This document shows, one piece after another, positions 11,830-22,207 of a stretch of 64,000 bases of DNA. The number at the start of each line of letters is the position of its first letter. Positions within the stretch are counted from its first letter, which is position 1. The notes below the pieces were generated by a model, which saw nothing but the letters and a program-made list of their open reading frames with translations, was not told where the DNA came from and did not search any database. The position numbers and the translations under genes were made by a program. Where the stretch lies: positions 141,210,257 through 141,274,256 of the forward strand of contig OY987298.1 of assembly GCA_963920635.1 (NCBI GenBank), given 5' to 3'. Source of the DNA: Pseudeuparius sepicola. Taxonomy: Eukaryota; Arthropoda; Insecta; Coleoptera; Anthribidae.

Positions 11830-12055
11830 ATTCGGCAAAAAGTGCATTGGCCGAAACACTGACCGACATGCGGGTCCGTCGATGCGTCATCCCCCGAGCA
11901 ACGTTGCATTTTTCTTGACCATTTGCGGAAACCCGGCGATGACGACCGGCCAGGTCCGGATCCCGGAGAATCGGAGGCGCGCGAACGGCACCTGCGGCCC
12001 ACTGCCTGACCTGCTATGCCAACATGCAGGCCGCTGTTCCAACCCGTCCTTTTCA
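11830..12055. other. CpG-rich island, possible exon or promoter
   Basis: This block has GC content well above its surroundings, with many CpGs and open frames over 100 codons on both strands. Neither peptide is recognisable. The two strands are open together because stop codons are rare in GC-rich DNA, so I do not call a gene. A 5' exon, a promoter or a decayed element fragment are all possible. Confidence 0.25.
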
Positions 12056-12640
12056 CGAATTTCTTTAATATATATTTTTTTGGAATATGGCCCAAATTAA
12101 ACCCGAACATTTTTTTTTCGGTCCGGAAATGCCTAAAAATATTTAATTATTCGAATTCCCGCTAGGGGCGTGACATCACGGCCCTAGAGCAGTGATTGGC
12201 TGAAATATTGCGGAGTTGCCTTGTTTCTACAAGCTGCTCCATGCAGCTTGTACAATAGTGGAATAGTTTGAATTGAATGAAGAGCCGACAATTTTTAATG
12301 TTGGCGAAAGCGCCAGTATTATTGCCTTGTATTTTGAGTATAGATCCGCCACTGGCGGCAACAAGGGCTTATTATTCCCATTGGATACAAATTTTGCGGT
12401 ATATCTAATGTTAATACCTACTGCAAAAAGTTTACCTACTTTGTAAAAAAATTAAATTGTTTCTTTTTTTAAACAATAGTCAATAGTCATATCTTAACCT
12501 ACGCGTGTATTTCTTTTTTATCTATTAATCGAAAAAATGTTACTTTGGGTACGTGAAAAGGACATTCTCAGAACACAATGGCACATATATACTTTTTACA
12601 AGCTTTTATTTAACTTGCAACGTATGTATGATTGTATGAT
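12056..12640. other. intergenic DNA with a hAT-like end
   Basis: The sequence ATCCGCCACTG near 12342-12352 resembles the 3' terminus of hAT elements (compare CAGTGGCG at 17112), but no partner end was found. The rest is AT-rich with no recognised gene. Confidence 0.35.
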
Positions 12641-13000
12641 TGTATGTAGGTATGTTTAGGTCAAATCTTGCAAGCTGAATTAGAACCACTTCCTGACATC
12701 CGATTGGGCTGAAATTTTGCATACACCTTCAGTTCCGGTGACAATGCAATATGCAATACTAAATATTGTAATACTTTCAAAATGGCCGCCGCTCCAAGAT
12801 GGCGGATGATGTATTTTTTTGTCAACCCCCTTAATATGGGTATCAAATGAAAGGGCTTGAAGAGTAGAAAATGATAAAGTTAGTGACATCACACTAAATT
12901 CAATATGGCCGCCGCTTGAACACGGCGGATTACATTTTCTTTTCCCTTAATATGAGCATTAAAAGAAAGGGCTTGAAGAGTAGAACTAAAAAGATGAAAA
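12640..13000. repeat. repeat with duplicated GGCCGCCGCT motif
   Basis: The word (T/A)ATGGCCGCCGCT followed by a GGCGGA-ending partner occurs at about 12780-12807 and 12904-12930. In both places AAAGGGCTTGAAGAGTAGAA follows about 40-50 bp downstream, so the unit is a partial tandem duplication of about 125 bp. The upstream part (CCGATTGGGCTGAAATTTTG near 12700) looks like a dispersed repeat. No gene. Confidence 0.5.
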
Positions 13001-13389
13001 TAAAATTATTAATAAAAAGTATTTTTAAAAACAAGCTTTTATTTAAATGCTCTGAAAAGAAGAAAATAAACTTCATAATAATTCAAACCAAGGCAAACCC
13101 ATAATTTTGTTACATTATACAACTGTATATGATATAAAAGCTTGTCGCGAGAATATATATATCTTGAAAGTAATTTTAAGTAGAAAATGTATTTTTCTAT
13201 AAAAGAAACTACACACGATAATCTCAGCATTTAAGTAAAAGCTTGTTTTTAAAAATATATTTTTTCTCGTACTTTTGAGTTTTGAGACTAATGGGTAATA
13301 ATTTTAACAGCCACCAATATACTTTTTCATGAGTTTTGAGAGTCGATGACAGAAATGTGGCACACGCTGCCATATTATGTATGTATTAG

Positions 13390-13431
13390 CACAGACCTAT
13401 ACAGCTAGCGGAGCTATTGTATAGGTCTGTG
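13390..13431. repeat. short perfect-arm hairpin, CACAGACCTATA
   Basis: A 42-bp hairpin with arms CACAGACCTATAC/GTATAGGTCTGTG variants, eight bases before a larger element with the same ends. TATTA-type sequence precedes both. It is probably a solo or internally deleted copy of the same MITE. Confidence 0.6.
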
Positions 13432-13438
13432 ATATTAG

Positions 13439-13695
13439 CACAGACCTATACCGTACTTTCACCGTTTTAGTATACATAGGGCGGCGCGCCGCCGTGTATT
13501 CGGCTAGGTTCGTCAGTCGTTGGCGGGGGGCGGGGCGTGTTTTTTGCTCGCAAAACTCGACTGATAAGCTGTGCGGGACTACTGTGTACTCCCCCCGCCA
13601 ACGACTGACAAACCTAGCTGGACGCAGGCGACGCGCGGCCTATTCCCCTATGTCTACTAAAACGGTGAAAGTACGGTATAAAGTATAGGTCTGTG
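13439..13695. mobile_element. CpG-rich foldback MITE with CACAGACCTATA ends
   Basis: The left arm CACAGACCTATACCGTACTT extends through CACCGTTTTAG and is matched by its complement at the right end, where there is a small insertion of about 5 bp. An inner inverted pair (AGTCGTTGGCGGGGGG and its complement) adds to the fold. TATTA occurs at each junction, suggesting target duplications. The 64-codon frame inside is a composition effect. Confidence 0.7.
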
Positions 13696-15227
13696 GTATT
13701 AGGATACATTTTTGGCGGTTCACAGTATTTTATATACAATGTGTTCACGTTGAGGACTTACCACTCTTCTACTGCAACCTTTATTTGTTAACCGATTTTG
13801 ACAAACTTTAATGCTAGGTAGGTGTGCAACATGTGTATCTAACAATGTGGGTTTTAGAACAATAATTAAAATTGGTACATATAGGTTTTAAACGATCCAA
13901 AACAAGCATATGCAGCCAGTTTTTTCTAAAATAAATAGATTAGTACTTTTTGAAATTTAAGCTCATAAAAGCAGCCATAGATGGCCATGATTACAACTCA
14001 AAAATAAAGTTCCCCACTCATCTTTAAAACTAATACTATATGCCTTCCCACAGGTTCCAACTCTATTCCCAGTCAAAATATTTGTACGGGTCAAAAAACT
14101 TCTAAACAGGGTGTAACTTTGATTAGAACATACATTTTAAATGGCGGTAGGTTTCGAAAAATTGTTTTAAATCGCCAATAGTATGACAAAATCGCTCTTA
14201 TACTTAGAAACTTTTTTTAGTGTTGCTGGTTCGAATATCCCAGTCAGTCCCAGTGGCGGCGGTAAGGATTCGCCCCCCCCCCCCGCCAAATTTTGAATTT
14301 TGCCAGGATGCATACATGTGGTAATAAAATATGGAAATACAGAAATTTAGGCTAAGATGCTAAATTATAAGAAAAGAGCTCGGACATATAAATTTTATTT
14401 TAAGTTGTTCTATACCTACCTGGGAAATGTTCTGTATTATAGCGAGCTTAACAAAAACTGGGCATGTCTAATGTCTCATATTTTATTTTATAAAGTAAAG
14501 TATAGTGAAAAGTGAAAAGAAATGACTCAAGTGGTAAATGTGATTAATACTAGGTGAGTGTTGATATTACCTATATTGTTCTTTATGAGGGATGATAGGG
14601 TTACAGGCAAACACCCGCTTAAAAAAAGTAACGCGTGTCTCTTCTATGCCCCATGCGAGCTGTGGAAATTTGGAATTTTTTATAGTGAATTTATTGTATC
14701 TAGTCCTGTCGAAATTAGAGAAGTTGGCGGCAGTTGTTTTACCAGAAAAGAGTGAGGACGTAAATGCTGCATTATTTTATTGACGTTCATTATAGTCAGC
14801 TGGCTAAGTAATAATAATAATAATAATAATTCTCACCCTCACAATACTCCAAACTAGGAGTACCCCAGAAGCAACCACATGCTTGTGCGGGGGAGGGGGG
14901 CAATTACTATTATTTTGTGTTCGTTGCCATTTGCGGCTAGGGCCGACTTTTTTCCCGATAGAACTAGGATAGCATTCGCTCAAGTACTACGGAAAACCCT
15001 AGAAAACCGTAGTAATCCCAGTGAGTGTAGGACAATTAGTAAATCACACGGATAAAGCCTATTTAAGAGCAATACCGTGAACCCACATTTGTCCAGCGCT
15101 CTTGGCCATAGCGGTGTTTTTCTTTAAAGACAATGTGCATGCACCTGCCTCGAACCAAGGTCGATCGAAGGCAGAAAAACATGCAGTCTAAAAAGTCAGC
15201 GCCGGTACGAGCGACGCCACAACTAAC
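13696..15227. other. intergenic DNA with repeat fragments
   Basis: CAGGGTGTAACTTTGATTAG near 14107 looks like a single mariner-type end without a partner. CAGTGGCGGCGG near 14253 resembles a hAT end and is followed by a C run. No gene was recognised. Confidence 0.4.
14808..14830. repeat. (TAA)n microsatellite
   Basis: An uninterrupted run of TAA triplets. It is the same kind of target that the R4/Dong-like elements occupy at 51.5-58 kb, but it is empty here. Confidence 0.85.
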
Positions 15228-15697
15228 TTTTTATTATACTTCTTTGAAAACACTTTATTTTCATCTGTTTTAGCAATAATGAAAGATGGGGTTTTTCGGG
15301 CTAGCGCACGGAAACAGCGCATGGAAAATCTTTCCGTGCGCTGAATAAAAATACCGAATATATGGCTTTAAAATAGAAATATACAGCAAAGTAAACTAAA
15401 TTTAAGAAACTCTATATGCTCTCTGATATTTAACATGTACCTTTTTTGTATTTTAATTCGTAAGTGTTTCAATATTTAGATACATTTCTGTAATATTTTT
15501 GACGTTTTATTCACCTTATCTGACAATAACTAATTTACAACAAAGCACCTTTGAAATCATTTGAGAGTAACCATGGAAACGCATCATATATACCAAACAT
15601 TTTATTGTCTGCATTGTTTATTTTTTGTCAATTAAATTTATTATAATATGCCGATAAAATGTTTTAAGTTTCCGTTTTCAAAGAAGTATAATAAAAA
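15228..15697. mobile_element. foldback element with TTTTTATTATACTTCTTTG ends
   Basis: The left arm (15228-15251) and right arm (about 15674-15697) are exact complements over about 24 bp. A CGCACGGAAA-type inverted pair lies inside near 15305-15340. No coding capacity. Confidence 0.6.
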
Positions 15698-15712
15698 ATA
15701 TCGTTCACTACA

Positions 15713-15815
15713 CGTCCAGAAATAGATTTTTCCGTGCTTGCATGACTTCCCGTGTTCGGCTGCGCCTCACACGGCAATTTGTCACGCGCGCACGGAAAAA
15801 TCTCTATTTCCAGAC
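15713..15815. mobile_element. 100-bp hairpin MITE, TCTGGAAATAGA ends
   Basis: The arms TCCAGAAATAGATTTTTCCG and the complement of the right end match over about 23 bp with one 2-bp gap, with CCGTGTTCGGCTGCGCCTCA in the loop region. It lies 15 bp from the previous element. Confidence 0.6.
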
Positions 15816-16040
15816 TCGTAATGAAATATATCTACTATTTATTCTTGGACATTATATTCCTCTAAACATAAATTCTCATCTCGATCTTGACTTTGACCTG
15901 ATTATCATATCATCTATCGGCAAAATTCTAGAAATGTATAACTGTCGCTCCTGCTAACAATGTGACGCCAAGTTAATTTGGTTTGCTCTGACTCCACTCC
16001 ACATCCACATAGCAGTCCTCATTGGCACGTGTGGGCCGCG

Positions 16041-16907
16041 TGCAGGAAGCCTACTAGCACTCGTCCAGGCCGCAACGGGCGTTGCGTGCGTGCCGGGTGG
16101 ATCGAGTGCAGGAAGCCTACTAGCACGCGTCCAGGCCGCAACGGGCGTTGCGTGCGTGCCGGGTGGATCGAGTGCAGGAAGCCTACTAGCACGCGTCCAG
16201 GCCGCAACGGGCGTTGCGTGCGTGCCGGGTGGATCGAGTGCAGGAAGCCTACTAGCACGCGTCCAGGCCGCAACGGGCGTTGCGTGCGTGCCGGGTGGAT
16301 CGAGTGCAGGAAGCCTACTAGCACGCGTCCAGGCCGCAACGGGCGTTGCGTGCGTGCCGGGTGGATCGAGTGCAGGAAGCCTACTAGCACGCGTCCAGGC
16401 CGCAACGGGCGTTGCGTGCGTGCCGGGTGGATCGAGTGCAGGAAGCCTACTAGCACGCGTCCAGGCCGCAACGGGCGTTGCGTGCGTGCCGGGTGGATCG
16501 AGTGCAGGAAGCCTACTAGCACGCGTCCAGGCCGCAACGGGCGTTGCGTGCGTGCCGGGTGGATCGAGTGCAGGAAGCCTACTAGCACGCGTCCAGGCCG
16601 CAACGGGCGTTGCGTGCGTGCCGGGTGGATCGAGTGCAGGAAGCCTACTAGCACGCGTCCAGGCCGCAACGGGCGTTGCGTGCGTGCCGGGTGGATCGAG
16701 TGCAGGAAGCCTACTAGCACGCGTCCAGGCCGCAACGGGCGTTGCGTGCGTGCCGGGTGGATCGAGTGCAGGAAGCCTACTAGCACGCGTCCAGGCCGCA
16801 ACGGGCGTTGCGTGCGTGCCGGGTGGATCGAGTGCAGGAAGCCTACTAGCACGCGTCCAGGCCGCAACGGGCGTTGCGTGCGTGCCGGGTGGATCGAGTG
16901 CAGGAAG
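16041..16907. repeat. 66-bp minisatellite, 13 units
   Basis: Thirteen head-to-tail units of exactly 66 bp run from 16041 to 16898, followed by a 9-bp partial unit. The first unit differs by one base (CACTCGTCC instead of CACGCGTCC); the others look identical. The unit is GC- and CpG-rich and holds a perfect 7-bp-arm hairpin (CGCAACG GG CGTTGCG). Because 66 is divisible by three, two plus-strand frames and one minus-strand frame stay open for about 280-330 codons with 22-residue repeats. That is not evidence of coding, and no flanking exon signals support a protein. Confidence 0.9.
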
Positions 16908-17284
16908 AGGGCAATCCTTTACCGGATCGCGCAGATCTGTATTTATGGCGTTGCACCGCTCTAGATCTGCAGTATGAGTGGGCTTGTGGGCTTCGATATC
17001 GCCCGTCGTCGATCTTTCCGTTTCTTCCGCATGAGGGTTCGCCTCAGAGAAATAACCAAGGATAGAGGGAGTAAGAACTAAAAGTAGCTAAACAGAGCCA
17101 CAGATGCCACGCAGTGGCGTAGCCAGCATTTAGGGGCGGGGGGGGGGGGCGAAATTTTCCGAAATCTTTTTTTTTTGTGAAATATTGCCGTCTACTGTGT
17201 TTAGTCGGATTGAAATAGGTAAACAAAAATTAGCAAAATCCATCGAAAATACAATGCTGTTCATAAACTTTGCACCAAATGGCA

Positions 17285-18870
17285 ACGTTGGTGCATGGTT
17301 TGGGTGCACTATTGCGCCTGAAGAGAGTCGCGACGTTACAGCCCATGCCTGTCAAATGTGACATTTAAAATAAATATTAAAAAAATGAGGTTTTACTTTG
17401 GAAATCGGAAAAGGTTATTAAGAAAATGTATTCTTATTATATTATTGTGCCTATATGTCAATTTTTAGAAGGATATTCGTTTTTTCTTAATTGATATTCC
17501 AGGAATTTGAACCATTTAATTCAATACTAAACTATACCATATCATTTTGCTTTACTCAATTTCAAAATATAGATGTGTTTTGTGTAAAAATATTACAACA
17601 CTGGCCCTAGGCATGAACTTAGCTTAAAATTAAAGATTCTGCACCAATATTGTGTTGTTACAACTATTTTAAAAAATTATATTTTTCCCTGTTTTGCGTT
17701 GAAATTTATTTTTATTTTTATGGTCTAGTAAGAAAGCAACCAGTAATAAAGTGTCTTAAGTTATTTTGCATTAAAAATATCGTGCACCAATTTGAAGATA
17801 TACAGTGTCTGCCAGAAAGTTGGATACAAGTGGAAATTTTCTTTATTTGAAGTTTCTCAAAAAAAATTATTCTTGATAAAAGTTAGTGCTTGTGCTTAAA
17901 ATCAAAATCCATCCGCAAAAATTTTGAAATTTCGATTCGTATACAGGGTAGGTTGAAAAATATGAAAATTCCTCAAGAGTAAAGTACACTTATTTTTGGA
18001 ACTACATCAGAGTGGCACTAAGAAAAGTTGTTTGGAATCTCAGGACAATGTCAAATATGTATTCACAGCCACCTACTCAAAATAAAAAAAAATTCACACT
18101 TGCGCATTTTTTACTCATCACGCTGTATAATACATAATGTTAGATATGTAGTATTTTGAGGCACATCTTCGAGCATGACAGTAGGATGCCAATGATTTTT
18201 GTTTACATTTAACTAGAATCTTAAAAACACTTAATAAGTGAAAGTTCTGCAAAGTTTGTCTTTTTTTTGTATCCAGGTAAAATACTCATAAAAGTATTTT
18301 AATAGAGCAACAATTTAAGAGTTATTTAATAAATGAGAATTCAACAATAAAAATTATACAGCGGGATGAATAAAAAATGCAAAAAGTGTGAATTTTTTTT
18401 CTTTTGAGTAGGTGGCTGTGAATTCATATTTGATATTGCCTTGAAATTCCAAACAACTTTTCTTAGTGCCACTCTGATGTAGTTCTAAAAATAGGGGTAC
18501 TTTACTCTTGAGAAATTTTCATATTTTTCAACCTACCCTGTATACGAATCGAAATTTCAAAATTTTTGCGGGTGGATTTTGAGTTTAAGCACAAGCACCA
18601 ACTTTTATCAAGAATATTTTTTTTTGAGAAACTTCAAATAGAGAAAATTCCCCTTTGTATCCAACTTTCTGGCAGACACTGTATAATGAAGAAAAAACAA
18701 ATAATATCCTGATATCTTTCTGAAAACTGTCATGTAACACATTTTTCTCCGATATTTCCAAAGGCAAACCCAATTTTTCCAAATTTTTAGTTTTAAAAGT
18801 GAAGATTGACAGGTATGGACTGTGACATCAAGACTCTCTTTAGGCGCAATATGCTCCAACATATCCCGAA
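17285..18870. mobile_element. inverted-repeat element interrupted by a second one
   Basis: The left part (17300-17450, containing ATTGCGCCTGAAGAGAGT and GCCCATGCCTGTCAA) is complementary, with divergence, to 18700-18850. The pair is split in the middle by the 17801-18684 element. A diverged copy of the left arm without that insertion lies at about 46640-46960. Non-coding. Confidence 0.6.
17801..18684. mobile_element. foldback element, ends TACAGTGTCTGCC
   Basis: Ends TACAGTGTCTGCCAGAAAGT on the left and the complement on the right, flanked by TA. A second inverted pair, TACAGGGTAGGTTGAAAAAT, starts at 17942 and ends at 18543, inset about 141 bp from both outer ends. The same two-tier layout, with a related inner pair, is in each unit of the 36-45 kb array. 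No transposase remains; Tc1/mariner relation is inferred from the TA flanks. Confidence 0.75.
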
Positions 18871-19031
18871 ATTATTTTTTAAAAAATCGTATAATACAAA
18901 TTTACACTGTATATTATTTATTAGAAAATAATGCCTATACAAAAAAGTCATGTCATTCTTTGGTTTGAAATAAAAGTAACACCTGTCACATATAAAAAAA
19001 CAAAAAAAAATAAATATACTTTTTAAAAAAA

Positions 19032-19230
19032 CGGACTAAAAGACGTGGGGCGCATGCAATAGACAATAGATAATAATAACTAAATAACTATTGATGCATG
19101 CAATTGTACCTATTGCACTGCAACTAATAATGTTTTCCAATGGCAGCTACTTTCCTGCATGCCTGCATCTATTGCACGCGCCCCATCTTTATGGGTCTAG
19201 AAGAAATTATATTTTGTGCTTTTTAGTCCG
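19032..19230. repeat. 200-bp hairpin inside the hAT insertion
   Basis: CGGACTAAAAGACGTGGGGC on the left is complementary to the right end (GCGCCCCATCTT... TTTTTAGTCCG). The centre repeats TGCATGCAAT and TAGTTATTTAGTTAT-type words. Likely a small MITE. Confidence 0.55.
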
Positions 19231-19385
19231 ATTTTATAATATTTTATACCTTAAGCGTGTTATAAAAAACATTCTCGCGAGGACTGCGGGGCAGCGGGCA
19301 GTGGGCCAGATCGGCGCAGGCGGCAGGGCGGGGGGCGCTCAGGCTAAGAGGGCGGCCCCCACCTAGCTATGCCACTGATGCCACG

Positions 19386-21639
19386 TGGGTACTTTATTGT
19401 TTACAGCATTTCATTTCAATATAGACGGGTTTAATAATGGGACTAAATGAGGACACACCTCCCATAACATTAAATTAACAAATGTAGCTATCAATTCCTT
19501 GTACTTATGTGAAAATTTTATCGCGCTCTAATAATAGTAATGCTATAATTATTATCACTTTAATAAAATTGTAAACATTTATTTGTGTTGTTTACCCCAA
19601 TGTGTCATTTTATCTGACTGTTTACGTCTGATTTTTTCCTGTTTTTAAGTAATTTTTTTAATTTATAACTATTTATTATTGTTTAGGACATAGTGACTGA
19701 TTTTATATATAGGGTGATTCATTAAGGGTGAAGAGGTACCATATCTCAGGCATTAATAGTCCTGGAGGTTTGGGAAAACTATCCTCTTAAGGTAATGTGG
19801 TCACGAAAAATCGCTGGAAATTATTTTTAAGTTCGTAGGTCGGCCGCTAGGGGGCGCATTCGCAACACTAAATTTGAAAAATGAGTTTTCTCAAAAAAAT
19901 TACTAATAAAGGTACCTACCTATATCAAAATCAAAAATAATTTTATTGCACTCTTCAGCAAATTCTGAACAATTTTCGTTCAGGATTTTTCGCTCTAGCT
20001 CTTCAAATAGAGGTGAAACGGGCGGATAAACCTTGACTTGAAAAAATGATGCTAACTCCGGTTTGGCTTAACCAAATTGGTCGAATTTGCTTTCCTGTCC
20101 AGTAAGGTCATTTCGAATTTCGTGGTCACCGCTAGAGGGCGCAATTTGAAAAATTTCCCTTTTATTACAATTTTCTTCGAAATTTTAATTGCAATGACAT
20201 ATTTATTCCGTTATAATGGAAAAGTAGATTAAATTCACATTTTTTTAAATTGCCATGTTTTATTTTTACTTCCTTTTTTTATTATTTTAATTTTTTATAG
20301 ATGTTACCACTCCCTTTGGTATCTCTTCTCTATCCGAGATTTTTAAATTTATTTTGATATCTTTTGAATGAAAAGTCCGATTCCAGTCATTCGAAAAGTA
20401 ATCTACGGGTACACCTTTATTTGCATGGAATGTTGAACATATATTTTAAGATATAAAACTATATATTGTTGGAATTGGGAGAAGAAAAGGAACCCAAAAA
20501 ACCTAAAATATAAAGGGTGTCTCAAAAATCGGATCCGGTCAAACCGGAAGTCAGAAATGAGAACGGACAATTTTTTGACACTCGCGTATACTCGTTACTA
20601 ATATTCCTAATTAAAATCCAACTTCACAATTTTTTGGGAGAGTATTTTTTGAAATAACTTTTTAACAACACCCTGTACATCAAGTTTGACGCCATATTCG
20701 AAAAATTCTACACCAGTCTAGTTTTTAAACTATCAATTTATCTTTAAAATTATCGAGAAAATCGGGTTTACGTTAATTGGGACATACTGTAAAATCAAGG
20801 TTTCCTAGATTTCCTCGAAAAACAAATGAATTTTGGTAGAGATGTACACTTCAGAATATTTTCGTTTTTTCTAGTCTACTAAAGTGAACTACTATCTCCT
20901 CCTTTCTCCAGAATTTTAGTATTTTATAAATATTCTATACAATATAAAGTTCCTTAACAGATAATAACATTTTTAATTAATAGACAGAATGTTGTTAAAG
21001 AAATTCGTGATTCATTTAATTACCAAATCGAAAAAAGATCTAACCTCATCTCTAAGCAGTCGCACCACTTCTATTTTTCATTTACCTATTGTAATAATAC
21101 TCATTAGGTACCTATACGCTTTTGATAAACAATAAACGTAGCCCAGTCACAATAAACCAAAGAGGTCTTTTTGACCTATCCTCCTAAAAAATCGGTTTTA
21201 ATTTCAAATCAAGCGAAAGATATTCTCAGAATATGATGACTCAACTACATTTTTTTTGTAATTTAGGTACACCTATATCCGGGGACACACAGTAGTAGGT
21301 ATATCATATTATGATCAATTTTAGATTGGACTAATAGCATCATCATCAGTTTCAGTATGGCGGAGTCAAAGAATGTTCTTGATGATTTGGGAAAAACAAA
21401 AATTGGGGCATGGGTAGAATCATAAATTTTGAATAATGATCACCAAAAATGAAAGACTTAGGTATATTAGATTGGCCCGTCTCAATATAGTGATTTTTTA
21501 ACTTTTAACTTCTTAACTAGATCACATTTCAAGTTATAAGAAGCTTTTTCTACATTCCCGCGTCGTAAATCCAAACACGAAAAAATAACGAACGGGTCAA
21601 GTATTAAATTTCTCAAAAAAAATCACCTAATTATCCTCC
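19386..21639. other. intergenic DNA with solo transposon ends
   Basis: Unpaired ends of CAGGGTG-type elements are visible: AGGGTGATTCATTAAGGGTG near 19710, AGGGTGTCTCAAAAATCGGA near 20514 and CACCCTGTACATCAAG near 20670. No gene was recognised. Confidence 0.4.
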
Positions 21640-21920
21640 TGGGACTACTGATAAATATACCAGCCGAAAATCGCTTCATTTGGACGTCCTGCCTGCACCG
21701 CGGTCGTAAAAACAACAATAAAAATAAATCACCGTGGATGGCAAATAAATTTTACGATAGTTCTTGCGACTTTTCGGCAGAGGTCGCCGCCAGCGGTCAT
21801 TGTCAAGGTCGTAAGCGCATCATCTTAATTACATGGCGTATTATGAACTGCCACAGACGGAGCGCCGCTCTCAATTCAGAATGGCTGTTTTGCCCATTGT
21901 TTTTGTATTTTTTTAATTAA
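21640..21920. promoter_or_regulatory. candidate regulatory island (homeobox- and Pho-like words)
   Basis: This complex segment lies between repeats and contains TTTTACGA/TCGTAAAA words (near 21703 and 21752), TTAATTA (near 21825) and three ATGGC cores (near 21736, 21834 and 21881). TTTACGA resembles Abd-B/Caudal-type homeodomain sites and GCCAT resembles the Pleiohomeotic core. These short words occur by chance, so the assignment is speculative. The 60-codon frame here has no recognisable product. Confidence 0.2.
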
Positions 21921-21968
21921 AAAAATACGAGCTAACACCATCAGTACTAATAGTTATAGACAGATAGA

Positions 21969-22193
21969 GACAGATTTAGGTGCCCCGTTTTCGCATACAA
22001 GCCTCGATGAGGGTTGAAAAGTACATCGATGTTGAGTGGAATGAAGTGAAATTTACGAGTGGCCCCTGGGATAACATAAGGAAAATTCGCGCCAGGAACC
22101 ACTCGTAAACTTCCCTTCATTCTCTCAACATCGATGTACTTTTCAACCCTCTTCGGGGCTTTTATGCGAAAATGGGGCGTACGTAAATCTGTC
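21969..22193. mobile_element. foldback MITE with long arms
   Basis: The left arm (from GACAGATTTAGGTGCCCCGT, including AAGTACATCGATGTTGAG) is complementary to the right arm over about 100 bp with small differences. The total is about 225 bp. No coding capacity. Confidence 0.75.
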
Positions 22194-22207
22194 AGTATCT
22201 GACGGTC

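Larger units (their letters stand above)
17112..19377. mobile_element. hAT-type insertion with 8-bp target duplication
   Basis: The element starts CAGTGGCGTAGCC at 17112 and ends GCTATGCCACTG at 19377. The exact 8-bp sequence ATGCCACG flanks it at 17104-17111 and 19378-19385. These termini and an 8-bp duplication are the hallmark of hAT transposons. No hAT transposase was recognised. The interior is filled with nested foldback elements (17285-18870, 17801-18684, 19032-19230), so this is a carrier copy of about 2.27 kb. Confidence 0.85.

Noticed and set aside
11655..12110. Overlapping 151- and 123-codon frames on opposite strands
   Set aside because: Both are open because the central 225 bp is CpG-rich. 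Neither peptide has a recognisable motif, and one of them starts within transposon-end sequence.
12339..14262. A hAT element bounded by ATCCGCCACTG and CAGTGGCGGCGG
   Set aside because: The two ends point the wrong way round for one element (3'-type end on the left, 5'-type end on the right), and no 8-bp duplication was found.
15978..16977. Three overlapping open frames of about 280-330 codons
   Set aside because: They come from a 66-bp tandem repeat without stops in three frames. The sequences before and after give no initiation, splice or domain evidence, and both strands are open.
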